Assembly: GCF_014202475.1 (NCBI RefSeq)
Contig: NZ_JACHGV010000010.1
Span: 1 to 64,000 of the forward strand
Length of the DNA stretch: 64,000 nt
Direction of reading: 5' to 3'
Source of the DNA: Streptomyces paradoxus
GTDB lineage: Bacteria > Actinomycetota > Actinomycetes > Streptomycetales > Streptomycetaceae
The notes under the pieces are model-generated. The model saw only the letters and a list, made by a program, of their open reading frames with translations. It did not search any database and had not been told where the DNA came from. The position numbers were made by a program, and so were the translations under genes. Within the stretch, counting starts at the first letter, position 1, and every line of letters begins with the position of its first letter. Shown in pieces: positions 45,055 through 53,622 of this stretch.

Positions 45055-45827
45055 TGGGACCTGACACAACCGGCGGTGCGGTGGTCACGGGGCGGGCGAA
45101 CCGCCTCGTGACCACCGGCTGCCTGACCATCCTGATCGCGCTGATCATTGTTCTCGGCGTCCCTGTCTCCTGGTTGTGGTACCGGCACTGGCACGACGGG
45201 CACGTGAACAGTGAACGCAGGGACAGGGCGTTCGCATCGATCCGGGAGCAGGCCCGTGCCACAGCGGACGAAACGGCCCGCGCACTCGGCACGAGCGGCG
45301 CCACTGGCACCGACGCCCTCATCGGCGTGATCTGGCGGCACACCGAAGCTCCCGTGATCACTTATGAAGCGTCCCGTCGCGAGTTCACCGCCACGGCCGC
45401 GAGATCCGCCCGGTACGACCATGCGGTCGTGTTCCCCGGTGGCGGACCCGTCGAGGTGACCCTGTGTTTCGTCGTCACCTACACCCATCGCACCGGTCAG
45501 GCATGGACGTCGCGAGTCTCCGAGCGGGACGACGAGGTGTGTCGTCCGGGCACCGATATCGGTGGTCTGGTACGCCTCGCGCAAACGCGCATCTCCGGTA
45601 TGTATGCCCAGGACCTGACGCGAGCCGGAGTGCAGAAGGCCCTGGATCCCACCGGACGGCATACCTACGAGGTCAAGAGCGTGGTGCGCGAGGGGGACTC
45701 GACGACCGTCTCCGTCGTCGTGTCGAGTTCGGGGGCAGCGGTCGGCCAGTGCTACCGCTTCACCCGGCCCGTCCCCGGCGGCGCCGGCCGGGGTCCCGCC
45801 ACCGCGGTTCCCACGTCCGCATGCTGA
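45054..45827 (+). CDS. Membrane-anchored protein of unknown function
   Basis: A 257-residue protein. GTG at 45054 shares one base with the preceding stop (TAGTG), so it is coupled to the large modular gene. A short cytoplasmic N-terminus is followed by one membrane helix (about 18-40, CLTILIALIIVLGVPVSWLWY). The outside domain has helix (EQARATADETARAL) then beta strands (YDHAVVFPGGGPVEVTLCFVVTYTHRTG) and three Cys. No family recognised. It may anchor or modulate the secreted enzyme; inference from coupling only. Confidence 0.75.
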   Translation: MGPDTTGGAVVTGRANRLVTTGCLTILIALIIVLGVPVSWLWYRHWHDGHVNSERRDRAFASIREQARATADETARALGTSGATGTDALIGVIWRHTEAPVITYEASRREFTATAARSARYDHAVVFPGGGPVEVTLCFVVTYTHRTGQAWTSRVSERDDEVCRPGTDIGGLVRLAQTRISGMYAQDLTRAGVQKALDPTGRHTYEVKSVVREGDSTTVSVVVSSSGAAVGQCYRFTRPVPGGAGRGPATAVPTSAC

Positions 45828-45877
45828 CCCGGCGGCCGTGACGCACGGCGAGGCGGAACGCCCGCGCCACTCGAGCC

Positions 45878-47245
45878 CTAGCACTCGATGATGTTCACCG
45901 CCAGCCCGCCCCGGGCCGTCTCCTTGTACTTCACCGACATGTCCGCGCCGGTGTCCTTCATGGTCTTGATGACCTTGTCCAGGGACACCTTGTGGGAGCC
46001 GTCGCCGCGCATCGCCATGCGGGCGGCCGTGACGGCCTTGACCGCGGCCATGCCGTTGCGTTCGATGCAGGGGATCTGGACCAGACCGCCGACCGGGTCG
46101 CACGTCAGACCCAGGTTGTGCTCCATGCCGATCTCGGCGGCGTTCTCGACCTGTTCGGGCGAGCCGCCGAGGACCTCGGCCAGGGCGCCCGCGGCCATCG
46201 AGCAGGCGGAGCCGACCTCGCCCTGGCAGCCGACCTCGGCGCCGGAGATCGAGGCGTTCTCCTTGAAGAGCATGCCGATCGCGCCCGCGGCGAGCAGGAA
46301 GCGGACCACGCCCTCCTCGTCGGCGCCCGGCACGAAGTTCACGTAGTAGTGCAGGACCGCCGGGATGATGCCGGCGGCGCCGTTGGTGGGGGCGGTGACG
46401 ACCCGGCCACCGGCGGCGTTCTCCTCGTTGACCGCCATCGCGTAGAGGGTGATCCACTCCATCGCCAGGGCCAGCGGGTCGCCCTCGGAGCGCAGCTTGC
46501 GCGCGGTGTTCGCGGCCCGGCGGCGCACCTTGAGACCGCCGGGCAGGATGCCCTCCTGGGACAGTCCGCGCGCCACGCAGTCCCGCATCACCTGCCAGAT
46601 CTCCAGCAGGCCTTCGCGGATCTCCTCCTCGGTGCGCCAGGCCCGCTCGTTCTCCAGCATCAGCGCGGAGATGGACAGGCCCGTCTCCTCGGTCAGCCGC
46701 AGCAGCTCGTCGCCCGTGCGGAACGGGTACTTCAGCACGGTGTCGTCGAGCTTGATGCGGTCCGCGCCGACCGCGTCCTCGTCGACGACGAAACCGCCGC
46801 CGACCGAGTAGTACGTCTTGGTCAGCAGCTCCGCACCCGAGGCGTCGTACGCCCACAGCGTCATGCCGTTCGCGTGGTACGGCAGGGCCTTGCGGCGGTG
46901 CAGGACCATGTCGTCGTCGAAGGAGAACGCGATCTCGTGCTCGCCGAGCAGGTTCAGCCGGCCGCCGGCCTTGATCGCCTCCACGCGTTCGTCGGCGCTC
47001 GTGACGTCCACCGTGCGGGGCGAGTCGCCCTCCAGGCCCAGCAGCACCGCCTTGGGCGTGCCGTGGCCGTGTCCGGTCGCGCCGAGCGAGCCGTACAGCT
47101 CCGCGCGGACCTGTGCGGTCGGGGCCAGCAGCTCCTCGTTGCGCAGCCGCCGGGCGAACATCCGGGCCGCGCGCATCGGGCCGACGGTGTGGGAGCTGGA
47201 CGGGCCGATGCCGATCGAGAACAGGTCGAAGACCGAGATGGCCAC
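45878..47245 (-). CDS. sdaA: L-serine ammonia-lyase (single-chain, iron-sulfur)
   Basis: A 455-residue enzyme converting L-serine to pyruvate and ammonia. The beta-type domain begins MAISVFDLFSIGIGPSSSHTVGPMRAARMFARRL. The alpha-type domain has NEENAAGGRVVTAPTNGAAGIIPAVLHYY. The likely [4Fe-4S] cysteines are in GCQGEVGSACSMAAGAL, GLTCDPVGGLVQIPCIERN and the terminal NIIEC. Last of the minus-strand glycine/serine genes, 86 bp after glyA, where it may be cotranscribed or have its own promoter. It removes serine formed from glycine. Confidence 0.95.
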   Translation of the reverse strand: MAISVFDLFSIGIGPSSSHTVGPMRAARMFARRLRNEELLAPTAQVRAELYGSLGATGHGHGTPKAVLLGLEGDSPRTVDVTSADERVEAIKAGGRLNLLGEHEIAFSFDDDMVLHRRKALPYHANGMTLWAYDASGAELLTKTYYSVGGGFVVDEDAVGADRIKLDDTVLKYPFRTGDELLRLTEETGLSISALMLENERAWRTEEEIREGLLEIWQVMRDCVARGLSQEGILPGGLKVRRRAANTARKLRSEGDPLALAMEWITLYAMAVNEENAAGGRVVTAPTNGAAGIIPAVLHYYVNFVPGADEEGVVRFLLAAGAIGMLFKENASISGAEVGCQGEVGSACSMAAGALAEVLGGSPEQVENAAEIGMEHNLGLTCDPVGGLVQIPCIERNGMAAVKAVTAARMAMRGDGSHKVSLDKVIKTMKDTGADMSVKYKETARGGLAVNIIEC

Positions 47246-47331
47246 GGGGAACTCCTGACTACGGGGGTGGTGCAGAGGGGGTGGGTGCCGCGACCGCTTG
47301 TGACGGACGCGGCACCCGAAAGGTTTCTTCG

Positions 47332-48594
47332 TTACTTGTTCAGACCCGGGTACAGCGGGTGCTTGCCGGCCAGGGCCTTCACCCGGGCCTTGAGGGCCTC
47401 GACGTCGTACGACGGCTTCAGCGCCTCGGCGATGACGTCCGCGACCTCCGCGAAGTCCTCGGTGCCGAAGCCCCGGGTCGCCAGGGCCGGCGTGCCGATG
47501 CGCAGACCGGACGTCACCATCGGCGGACGCGGGTCGTTCGGGATCGCGTTCCGGTTGACGGTGATGCCCACCTCGTGGAGCCGGTCCTCGGCCTGCTGGC
47601 CGTCGAGCTCCGAGTGGCGCAGGTCGACCAGGACCAGGTGCACGTCCGTGCCGCCGGACAGGACGTCCACGCCCACGGCCCGGACGTCGTCCTTCACCAG
47701 ACGCTCGGCCAGGATGCGGGCACCCTCCAGCGTACGGCGCTGGCGCTCCTTGAAGTCCTCCGAGGCGGCGACCTTGAAGGCGACCGCCTTGGCGGCGATC
47801 ACATGCTCCAGCGGGCCGCCCTGCTGACCGGGGAAGACGGCGGAGTTGATCTTCTTGGCCAGTTCGGCCGTGGAGAGGATCACACCGCCGCGCGGGCCGC
47901 CGAGGGTCTTGTGGGTCGTGGTGGTGACCACGTGGGCGTGCGGCACCGGGTTGGGGTGCAGCCCGGCCGCGACAAGACCGGCGAAGTGGGCCATGTCGAC
48001 CATCAGGTACGCGCCGACCTCGTCGGCGATCCGGCGGAACTCCGCGAAGTCCAGCTGCCGCGGGTACGCCGACCAGCCGGCGACGATCAGCTTCGGGCGG
48101 GACTCCTTGGCCAGCCGCTCCACCTCGGCCATGTCGACCCGGCCGTCCTCGCCCACGTGGTAGGCGACGACGTCGTAGAGCTTGCCGGAGAAGTTGATCT
48201 TCATGCCGTGGGTCAGGTGCCCGCCGTGCGCGAGGTTCAGGCCCATGATGGTGTCGCCCGGCTTGAGCAGCGCGAACATCGCGGCCGCGTTGGCCTGGGC
48301 GCCCGAGTGCGGCTGGACGTTGGCGTGCTCGGCGCCGAACAGCTCCTTGACGCGGTCGATCGCGATCTGCTCGACCACGTCGACGTGCTCGCAGCCGCCG
48401 TAGTAGCGGCGGCCCGGGTAGCCCTCGGCGTACTTGTTGGTGAGGACCGAGCCCTGCGCCTCCATGACCGCGACCGGAGCGAAGTTCTCCGAGGCGATCA
48501 TCTCCAGCGTGGACTGCTGGCGGTGCAGCTCGGCGTCGACCGCCGCGGCGACCGCCGGGTCGAGCTCGTGCAGGGGTGTGTTCAGGACGGACAT
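47332..48594 (-). CDS. glyA: Serine hydroxymethyltransferase GlyA
   Basis: A 420-residue PLP enzyme interconverting serine and glycine with tetrahydrofolate. Family motifs are MIASENFAPVAVMEAQGSVLTNKYAEGYPG and the PLP-lysine segment VVTTTTHKTLGGPRGGVIL. It begins 9 bp after gcvH on the minus strand, so it is in the glycine-cleavage operon and supplies serine from the methylene-THF that GcvT produces. Confidence 0.96.
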   Translation of the reverse strand: MSVLNTPLHELDPAVAAAVDAELHRQQSTLEMIASENFAPVAVMEAQGSVLTNKYAEGYPGRRYYGGCEHVDVVEQIAIDRVKELFGAEHANVQPHSGAQANAAAMFALLKPGDTIMGLNLAHGGHLTHGMKINFSGKLYDVVAYHVGEDGRVDMAEVERLAKESRPKLIVAGWSAYPRQLDFAEFRRIADEVGAYLMVDMAHFAGLVAAGLHPNPVPHAHVVTTTTHKTLGGPRGGVILSTAELAKKINSAVFPGQQGGPLEHVIAAKAVAFKVAASEDFKERQRRTLEGARILAERLVKDDVRAVGVDVLSGGTDVHLVLVDLRHSELDGQQAEDRLHEVGITVNRNAIPNDPRPPMVTSGLRIGTPALATRGFGTEDFAEVADVIAEALKPSYDVEALKARVKALAGKHPLYPGLNK

Positions 48595-48603
48595 ACGACT
48601 CCC

Positions 48604-48981
48604 TCAGCCCGCGGAGAACGCGGTGTACTCGTCGGCGGAGAGCAGGTCGCCCGGCTCGTCCGTGATCCGCACCTTGAACAGCCAGCCGCCCTCGAAGGGG
48701 GCCGAGTTCACCAGCGACGGGTCGTTCACGACGTCCTCGTTGACCTCGGTGACCTCACCGGAGACCGGGGAGTACAGGTCGGACACCGACTTGGTCGACT
48801 CCAGCTCGCCGCAGGTCTCGCCGGCGGACACGGAGTCACCGACCTCGGGAAGCTGGACGAACACGACATCGCCGAGCGCGTTGGCCGCGTGCTCCGTGAT
48901 GCCGACCGTCGAGACGCCGTCCTCGGCGGCCGACAGCCACTCGTGCTCCTTGCTGTAGCGCAGCTCATTGGGGTTGCTCAT
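48604..48981 (-). CDS. gcvH: Glycine cleavage H protein GcvH
   Basis: A 125-residue lipoyl carrier of the glycine cleavage system. Lys64 in GELESTKSVSDLYSPVSGEV is the lipoylation site. The start RYSKEHEWLS is standard. ATG 48981 was chosen because the family begins here; an upstream in-frame ATG adds a non-conserved leader. It lies 102 bp downstream of gcvT. Confidence 0.96.
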   Translation of the reverse strand: MSNPNELRYSKEHEWLSAAEDGVSTVGITEHAANALGDVVFVQLPEVGDSVSAGETCGELESTKSVSDLYSPVSGEVTEVNEDVVNDPSLVNSAPFEGGWLFKVRITDEPGDLLSADEYTAFSAG

Positions 48982-49083
48982 GGCCTGGATTCTCCTGTAC
49001 GCGCGGGAGTGCTGTGGAAGGGGGGACTGCTGGTGAGCTGGGACGACGGGCACGAGGCGCTGCCGCGGCCCTCCGGCCAGTGT

Positions 49084-50205
49084 CTACTTCTGGCGCTTGT
49101 AGAACGGCAGCGCCACGACCTCGTACGGCTCGTGACTGCCCCGGATGTCCACGCCCACGCCGGTCGAGCCGGGAGCGGCGTGCGCGGCGTCGACGTACGC
49201 CATCGCGATCGGCTTGCCGAGGGTGGGGGAGGGGGCGCCGGAGGTGACCTCGCCGATCACCTCGCCGCCGGCGACGACCGCGTACCCGGCGCGCGGGACG
49301 CGGCGGCCCTCGGCGACGAGCCCGACCAGCACGCGCGGCGGGTTCTGCTCGGCCCGGGCGGCGGCCTCGCGCAGGGCCTCGCGCCCCACGAAGTCGCCCT
49401 CCTTCTCGAACTTCACCACCCGGCCGAGACCGGCGTCGAAGGGGGTGAGGGAGGTCGACAGCTCGTGCCCGTACAGCGGCATGCCCGCTTCCAGGCGCAG
49501 CGTGTCGCGGCAGGACAGCCCGCACGGGACCAGGCCGACGCCCTCGCCGGCCTTGGTCAGGCCCTGCCACAGCTCGACGGCGTGCTCGGGCTTCACGAAC
49601 AGCTCGAAGCCGTCCTCGCCGGTGTAGCCGGTCCGGGCGATCAGGGCCGGGACGCCCGCGACGGTGCCGGGCAGCCCGGCGTAGTACTTCAGGCCGTCGA
49701 GGTCGGCGTCGGTCAGGGACTTCAGGATCCCGGGCGACTCCGGTCCCTGGACGGCGATCAGCGCGTAGGCGTCCCGGTCGTCGCGGACCTCGGCGTCGAA
49801 GCCGGCGGCGCGCTCGGTCAGCGCGTCGAGGACGACCTGGGCGTTGGAGGCGTTCGCGACGACCATGTACTCGGTCTCACCGAGGCGGTAGACGATCAGG
49901 TCGTCCAGGATGCCGCCGTCGGCCCGGCAGATCATGGTGTAGCGGGCCCGGCCCGGCTTCACACCGCCGATGTTGCCCACCAGGGCGAAGTCGAGCAGGG
50001 CGGCGGCCTGCGGGCCGGTGACGGTGATCTCGCCCATGTGGGAGAGGTCGAAGAGGCCGGCCTTCGTGCGCACGGCGGTGTGCTCGTCGCGCTCGGAGCC
50101 GTAGCGCAGGGGCATGTCCCAGCCGGCGAAGTCGGTCATCGTCGCGCCGAGCGAACGATGCAGGGCATCGAGCGCGGTGTGACGGAGTTCTCCTGTACTG
50201 CTCAC
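49084..50205 (-). CDS. gcvT: Glycine cleavage T protein (aminomethyltransferase)
   Basis: A 373-residue THF-dependent aminomethyltransferase. It begins VSSTGELRHTALDALHRSLGATMTDFAGWDMPLRY, with DLSHMGEITVTGPQA, ALIAVQGPES and ARTGYTGEDGFELF characteristic of the family. GTG at 50205 has GGGAG upstream. It is the first gene under the glycine riboswitch; gcvP, the decarboxylase, is not in the window. Confidence 0.96.
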   Translation of the reverse strand: MSSTGELRHTALDALHRSLGATMTDFAGWDMPLRYGSERDEHTAVRTKAGLFDLSHMGEITVTGPQAAALLDFALVGNIGGVKPGRARYTMICRADGGILDDLIVYRLGETEYMVVANASNAQVVLDALTERAAGFDAEVRDDRDAYALIAVQGPESPGILKSLTDADLDGLKYYAGLPGTVAGVPALIARTGYTGEDGFELFVKPEHAVELWQGLTKAGEGVGLVPCGLSCRDTLRLEAGMPLYGHELSTSLTPFDAGLGRVVKFEKEGDFVGREALREAAARAEQNPPRVLVGLVAEGRRVPRAGYAVVAGGEVIGEVTSGAPSPTLGKPIAMAYVDAAHAAPGSTGVGVDIRGSHEPYEVVALPFYKRQK

Positions 50206-50243
50206 GGTCGGTCGTCTCCCAGGGCAATGACGGGCGAGGTCGT

Positions 50244-50455
50244 TCCTCCCCATCTGTCATCGGAACCTGAGAGGTTCGCCATGACCGCGCTGGTCCATGG
50301 CTTGCACCTTGGGTGGAGCCGGCCTGCCGGGGCAGGGGAGGGCCCGCTTTTCAGATGTGCCTCGCCCGCGCGGTAACGGGGCCTGAGAGATTCAAGGGAG
50401 GGACTTGCTCCTTCGGCGCCCCAGCGACAGCTGCTGCTGGGAACTCTCCCGCGCG
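50244..50455 (-). ncRNA. Tandem glycine riboswitch upstream of gcvT
   Basis: On the minus strand two glycine aptamers are in series. The first runs from CGCGCGGGAGAG (near 50455) through GCGCCGAAGGAGCAA to AATCTCTCAGGCCCCG. The second begins GCGGGCGAGGC and closes with AACCTCTCAGGTTCCGATGACAGA near 50250. The conserved CUCUCAGG and GAUGACAGA elements are both present. In other bacteria this class turns on glycine-cleavage genes when glycine is high. It directly precedes the gcvT start. Confidence 0.95.
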
Positions 50456-50683
50456 GATTCAAACGGCCGGTATGCAGTTGGCGCGCACATCATTGCACGC
50501 ATCCTTCCGGCGCGGCAGGGGGACCTTTCCCAGGGAGTGCACGAGTCCCGCCCGCCGGACACGGCGACCTGTAGCAGCCCTGTTGCAGGACAAGAACGTA
50601 AATGAGAGGCCTGCGGCATTACCTTCTCTTTACACTCGGCGGGGATGGGACTCCGTACCTGGCCCCAGGGGAGGACGATCACG

Positions 50684-51349
50684 GTGAACAGGACCACCGC
50701 GTACGCGACGACGGGCATCGCGCTGCCCGATCAGCCGGCCGCTCCGGCCGGGGCGGTCCGCGCCCCGGCGCCGGCACCGGTCGTCCGCGATCTGCGCGAC
50801 CGCGACGGCCGCAGCCCGCACGCGCTGCTGTTCGGCCCCCGCGACCTCGTCGTGGTCACGGGCCTGCCCGGCAGCGGCAAGTCCACGCTGATGCGGCGCA
50901 CCGTGCCGGGCCGGCGCGTCGACTCCCAGGACACCCGTGACCGCTGGGCCCGCCGCATGCCGCGCGTCCTGCCGTACGCGCTCTACCGCCCGTTCGTCCG
51001 CCTCGCCCACTACGCCGGGCTGCGCCGCGCCCTGCGCACCGGGGAGGGCGTCGTCGTGCACGACTGCGGCACGCAGGCCTGGGTCCGCCGCTGGCTCGCC
51101 CGCGAGGCCCGCCGCCGGGGCGGCACCCTGCACCTGCTCCTCCTCGACGTCACCCCCGACCAGGCCCTGGCCGGCCAGCGCGACCGGGGCCGCGGCGTCT
51201 CGCGCTACGCGTTCCTGCGCCACAGGGCGGCCAGCACCCGCCTCCTGCGCGCGGTGGAACGCGGCGACCTCCCCTCCGGCTGCGGCTCAGCAGTCCTCGC
51301 CGACCGCGACGCGGCGAACGCCCTCCACAGAATCGGCTTCACGGGCTGA
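50684..51349 (+). CDS. Small P-loop ATP-binding (zeta/kinase-like) protein
   Basis: A 221-residue protein with a clear Walker A, LVVVTGLPGSGKSTLMRRTV (about residues 66-85). VVVHDCGTQAWVRRWLAREARRRG and LHLLLLDVTPDQALAGQRDRGRGVS resemble the Walker B and lid of small nucleotide/aminoglycoside-type kinases. No membrane segment. The substrate is unknown. GTG 50684 follows GGGGAGGACG. It is divergent from the gcv operon, so the riboswitch leader and this promoter share the intergenic space. Confidence 0.82.
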   Translation: MNRTTAYATTGIALPDQPAAPAGAVRAPAPAPVVRDLRDRDGRSPHALLFGPRDLVVVTGLPGSGKSTLMRRTVPGRRVDSQDTRDRWARRMPRVLPYALYRPFVRLAHYAGLRRALRTGEGVVVHDCGTQAWVRRWLAREARRRGGTLHLLLLDVTPDQALAGQRDRGRGVSRYAFLRHRAASTRLLRAVERGDLPSGCGSAVLADRDAANALHRIGFTG

Positions 51350-51527
51350 GGGACGTGGGGCGAGGGACGGGGGCAGGGGGCAGGTGGCGGGGTGGCGGCC
51401 GCAGGGACCGGCGTCCGCATCCGCCCGACCTCCCCGCCGCGCCCCGTCATCCACAGCCCTGCCGCCCCGCGTCCGGCAGCCGTTAGCCTTTGTGCCACAG
51501 CAGTGGTTCCAGGCAGGCGGTAGGCAG

Positions 51528-52316
51528 ATGGACATCCCGGCGGGCTTCTCCGCGGACTTCCCGGCGCAGACGCAGACCCACCCGCACGGCGGTTGGCCCG
51601 GCAACGAGCTGGAGGAGGTGCTCTCGGCCTCCCTCGGCGCCGGCCCGGCGGCCGGCGGGCGGATCGTCGAGGTGCTCGGCCGCAGCTTCGTGTGGATTCC
51701 GCTGCCCAGCGGCGGCGGCCCGCACAGCGGCCCCCTCGACCTGCCCGGCATCGAGATCGACGGCCAGGCGTTCGTGCCGGTGTTCAGCTCAGAGGAACAG
51801 TTCCGCCAGGTGGTCGGCTCCCACATGTCGTACACCATCGCTCCCGCCGTGGAGTTCGCCCGCGGCCTGCCCCCGCACGCGGGCATCGCCGTCAATCCGG
51901 GCGGCGTGGTCGGCATCCCGCTTCCGCCGCCCGCGGTGGCCGAGCTGTGCCGGGCCGGCCGCACCCCGCTGGACGGTCCCGCGAGCGGCGGCCGGGTCCG
52001 CCTCTTCGAGCCCGACTGGCAGGAGGATCCGGTGGACTTCCTCGCCGCCGCCTCCGCCGAGTTCGAGGCGATCGGTGTCGTCGTCACGGCCCGCCGCTGT
52101 CTCGCTGCGATCGAGACCGCCGACCCCGTGATGTTCGTCGGCGTCGAACTCTCCCAGTGGGAAGGCGACCTGCGCGCCCTCCCGCTGGACGCCCTCACCC
52201 GTGCCGTCAGCGCCGTCCCGGCCCCCTGGCCGGTCAACCTCGTCCTCCTGGACGTGGCGGAGGACCCGGTGGGAGCTTGGATGCGGGAGCGGGTCCGGCC
52301 CTTCTACCAGCGGTAG
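51528..52316 (+). CDS. SseB-family protein, copy 1
   Basis: A 262-residue protein of the SseB (enhanced serine sensitivity) family. Family segments include NELEEVLSASL, GQAFVPVFSSEEQFRQVVG and the C-terminal VNLVLLDVAEDPVGAWMRERVRPFYQR. No export signal. The family's biochemical role is unresolved. A paralogue follows 160 bp downstream. ATG at 51528 has GGCAGGCGG upstream. Confidence 0.85.
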   Translation: MDIPAGFSADFPAQTQTHPHGGWPGNELEEVLSASLGAGPAAGGRIVEVLGRSFVWIPLPSGGGPHSGPLDLPGIEIDGQAFVPVFSSEEQFRQVVGSHMSYTIAPAVEFARGLPPHAGIAVNPGGVVGIPLPPPAVAELCRAGRTPLDGPASGGRVRLFEPDWQEDPVDFLAAASAEFEAIGVVVTARRCLAAIETADPVMFVGVELSQWEGDLRALPLDALTRAVSAVPAPWPVNLVLLDVAEDPVGAWMRERVRPFYQR

Positions 52317-52477
52317 GGCAGCCGGCCCGGGGGCGCGAGGCTGTACGTCATGCGGCTCCGCCGCGTGGGCGCGATCAACCACACACGACCCGCACCCGCC
52401 CGACGGCATAATCCACGGGCGCCCCTGCGGGCTTAAGCTAGGGCACCGTCGAGGCGTTGTACGAAGGGGCGGTAAAG

Positions 52478-53278
52478 GTGAGCGCGAGCGGCACGGCCGC
52501 GGCCGGACAGGTCGAGCACATGCTGCGCCAGGTCACGCCCGGGCGTTACGACGCCTACGAGGCTCTCCTGCGCGCGCTCGCGACCCCGCACACCGGCCAG
52601 ATCTGGATGCTCCTGTGGCACGGCCAGGCCGGCTCCCCGGACGCCCAGTACGGAAACATGGACGTCGACGGTCACGGTTACGCCCCCTGCGTGACCTCCG
52701 CCCAGGAGCTCTCGGCCAGCGGCTGGAACCGGTCCTACGAGGTGGTCGACGGGGTCGACGTCGCCCGCGCGCTCTACCCCGACCACCACGGCCTCTGGCT
52801 CAACCCGCACGCCCCCGGCGGCGGCGTCGGCATCCCCTGGCTCGACCTCCGGCGGATCGCCACGGGTCTGGACCGCCAGCCCGCAGGTCCCCTGAGACTG
52901 TCCGAACCCGCCATCGAGATCCCGCAGTTCTACGCCCTGCTCGCGCAGAACGCCCACCGCACGCCGGCCGTCCGCTCGCTGCGCCGCGCCTGGGTGCAGC
53001 CCGCGCTCGGCGCGCCGTACCTCGCCATCGGACTGGACGTGTACGACACCTCGCCGCCGGCCGTGGACTCCGTGCGCGCGATGATGCAGCAGTCCCTGGG
53101 CGCCGTGCCGGACGGGCTCCCCGTGTCGACCGTCGCCATGTCCGACGAGCACGACCCGGTCGCCATGTGGCTGCGCGCGAAGGCGCGCCCCTTCTACGAC
53201 CGCGAGGCCCACGCCACCGCCCCCGTCCAGGCCCCGGCCTCGGGCTACGGATACCCTCCGGCCCAAGGCCGGTACTGA
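52478..53278 (+). CDS. SseB-family protein, copy 2
   Basis: A 266-residue paralogue of the preceding gene. It opens AGQVEHMLRQVTPGRYDAYEALLRALATPHTGQIWMLLWHG and ends with the matching VSTVAMSDEHDPVAMWLRAKARPFYDRE plus a Tyr/Pro/Gly-rich tail. GTG 52478 has AAGGGGCGG about 8 nt upstream. Role unknown. The 344 bp after it, up to 53622, hold the oligopeptide-transporter promoter region and an uncertain upstream extension of the permease; nothing else is visible. Confidence 0.84.
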   Translation: MSASGTAAAGQVEHMLRQVTPGRYDAYEALLRALATPHTGQIWMLLWHGQAGSPDAQYGNMDVDGHGYAPCVTSAQELSASGWNRSYEVVDGVDVARALYPDHHGLWLNPHAPGGGVGIPWLDLRRIATGLDRQPAGPLRLSEPAIEIPQFYALLAQNAHRTPAVRSLRRAWVQPALGAPYLAIGLDVYDTSPPAVDSVRAMMQQSLGAVPDGLPVSTVAMSDEHDPVAMWLRAKARPFYDREAHATAPVQAPASGYGYPPAQGRY

Positions 53279-53622
53279 CCGGCTGGAAGTCGCCCCTCGC
53301 GCCCCCTCTCTCGCCACCCTTCGAACGCGACAACCGCTCAGCTCTCCGCGCGTAGATAGGGGCGACATGTGCATTTGTGTCCTAAAATGCCCCTGTCCTC
53401 ACGCGTCCGACCCCTGTTACCCGCTGTCCGGATAACGGAACCTCGCAGACAGCATCACGTTTGCGCATCCTTTCACCGCCAAGTCTGGCAACAGATCGCC
53501 AAAGCGTTGAAGACTCCCCGCAAGACACGGGCCGGGTCGGTCTCGTGTACGAGACAAACAAAACCGCTACAGCGGCAGCCAGGGGCTCGGCGATCGCCGG
53601 CCCGAGAGGGGTCAATCGCACC

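Noticed and set aside
47113..50376. A plus-strand open frame of 1087 codons across the gcv/glyA genes.
   Set aside because: It is antisense to four genes with textbook active-site motifs and runs through the riboswitch.
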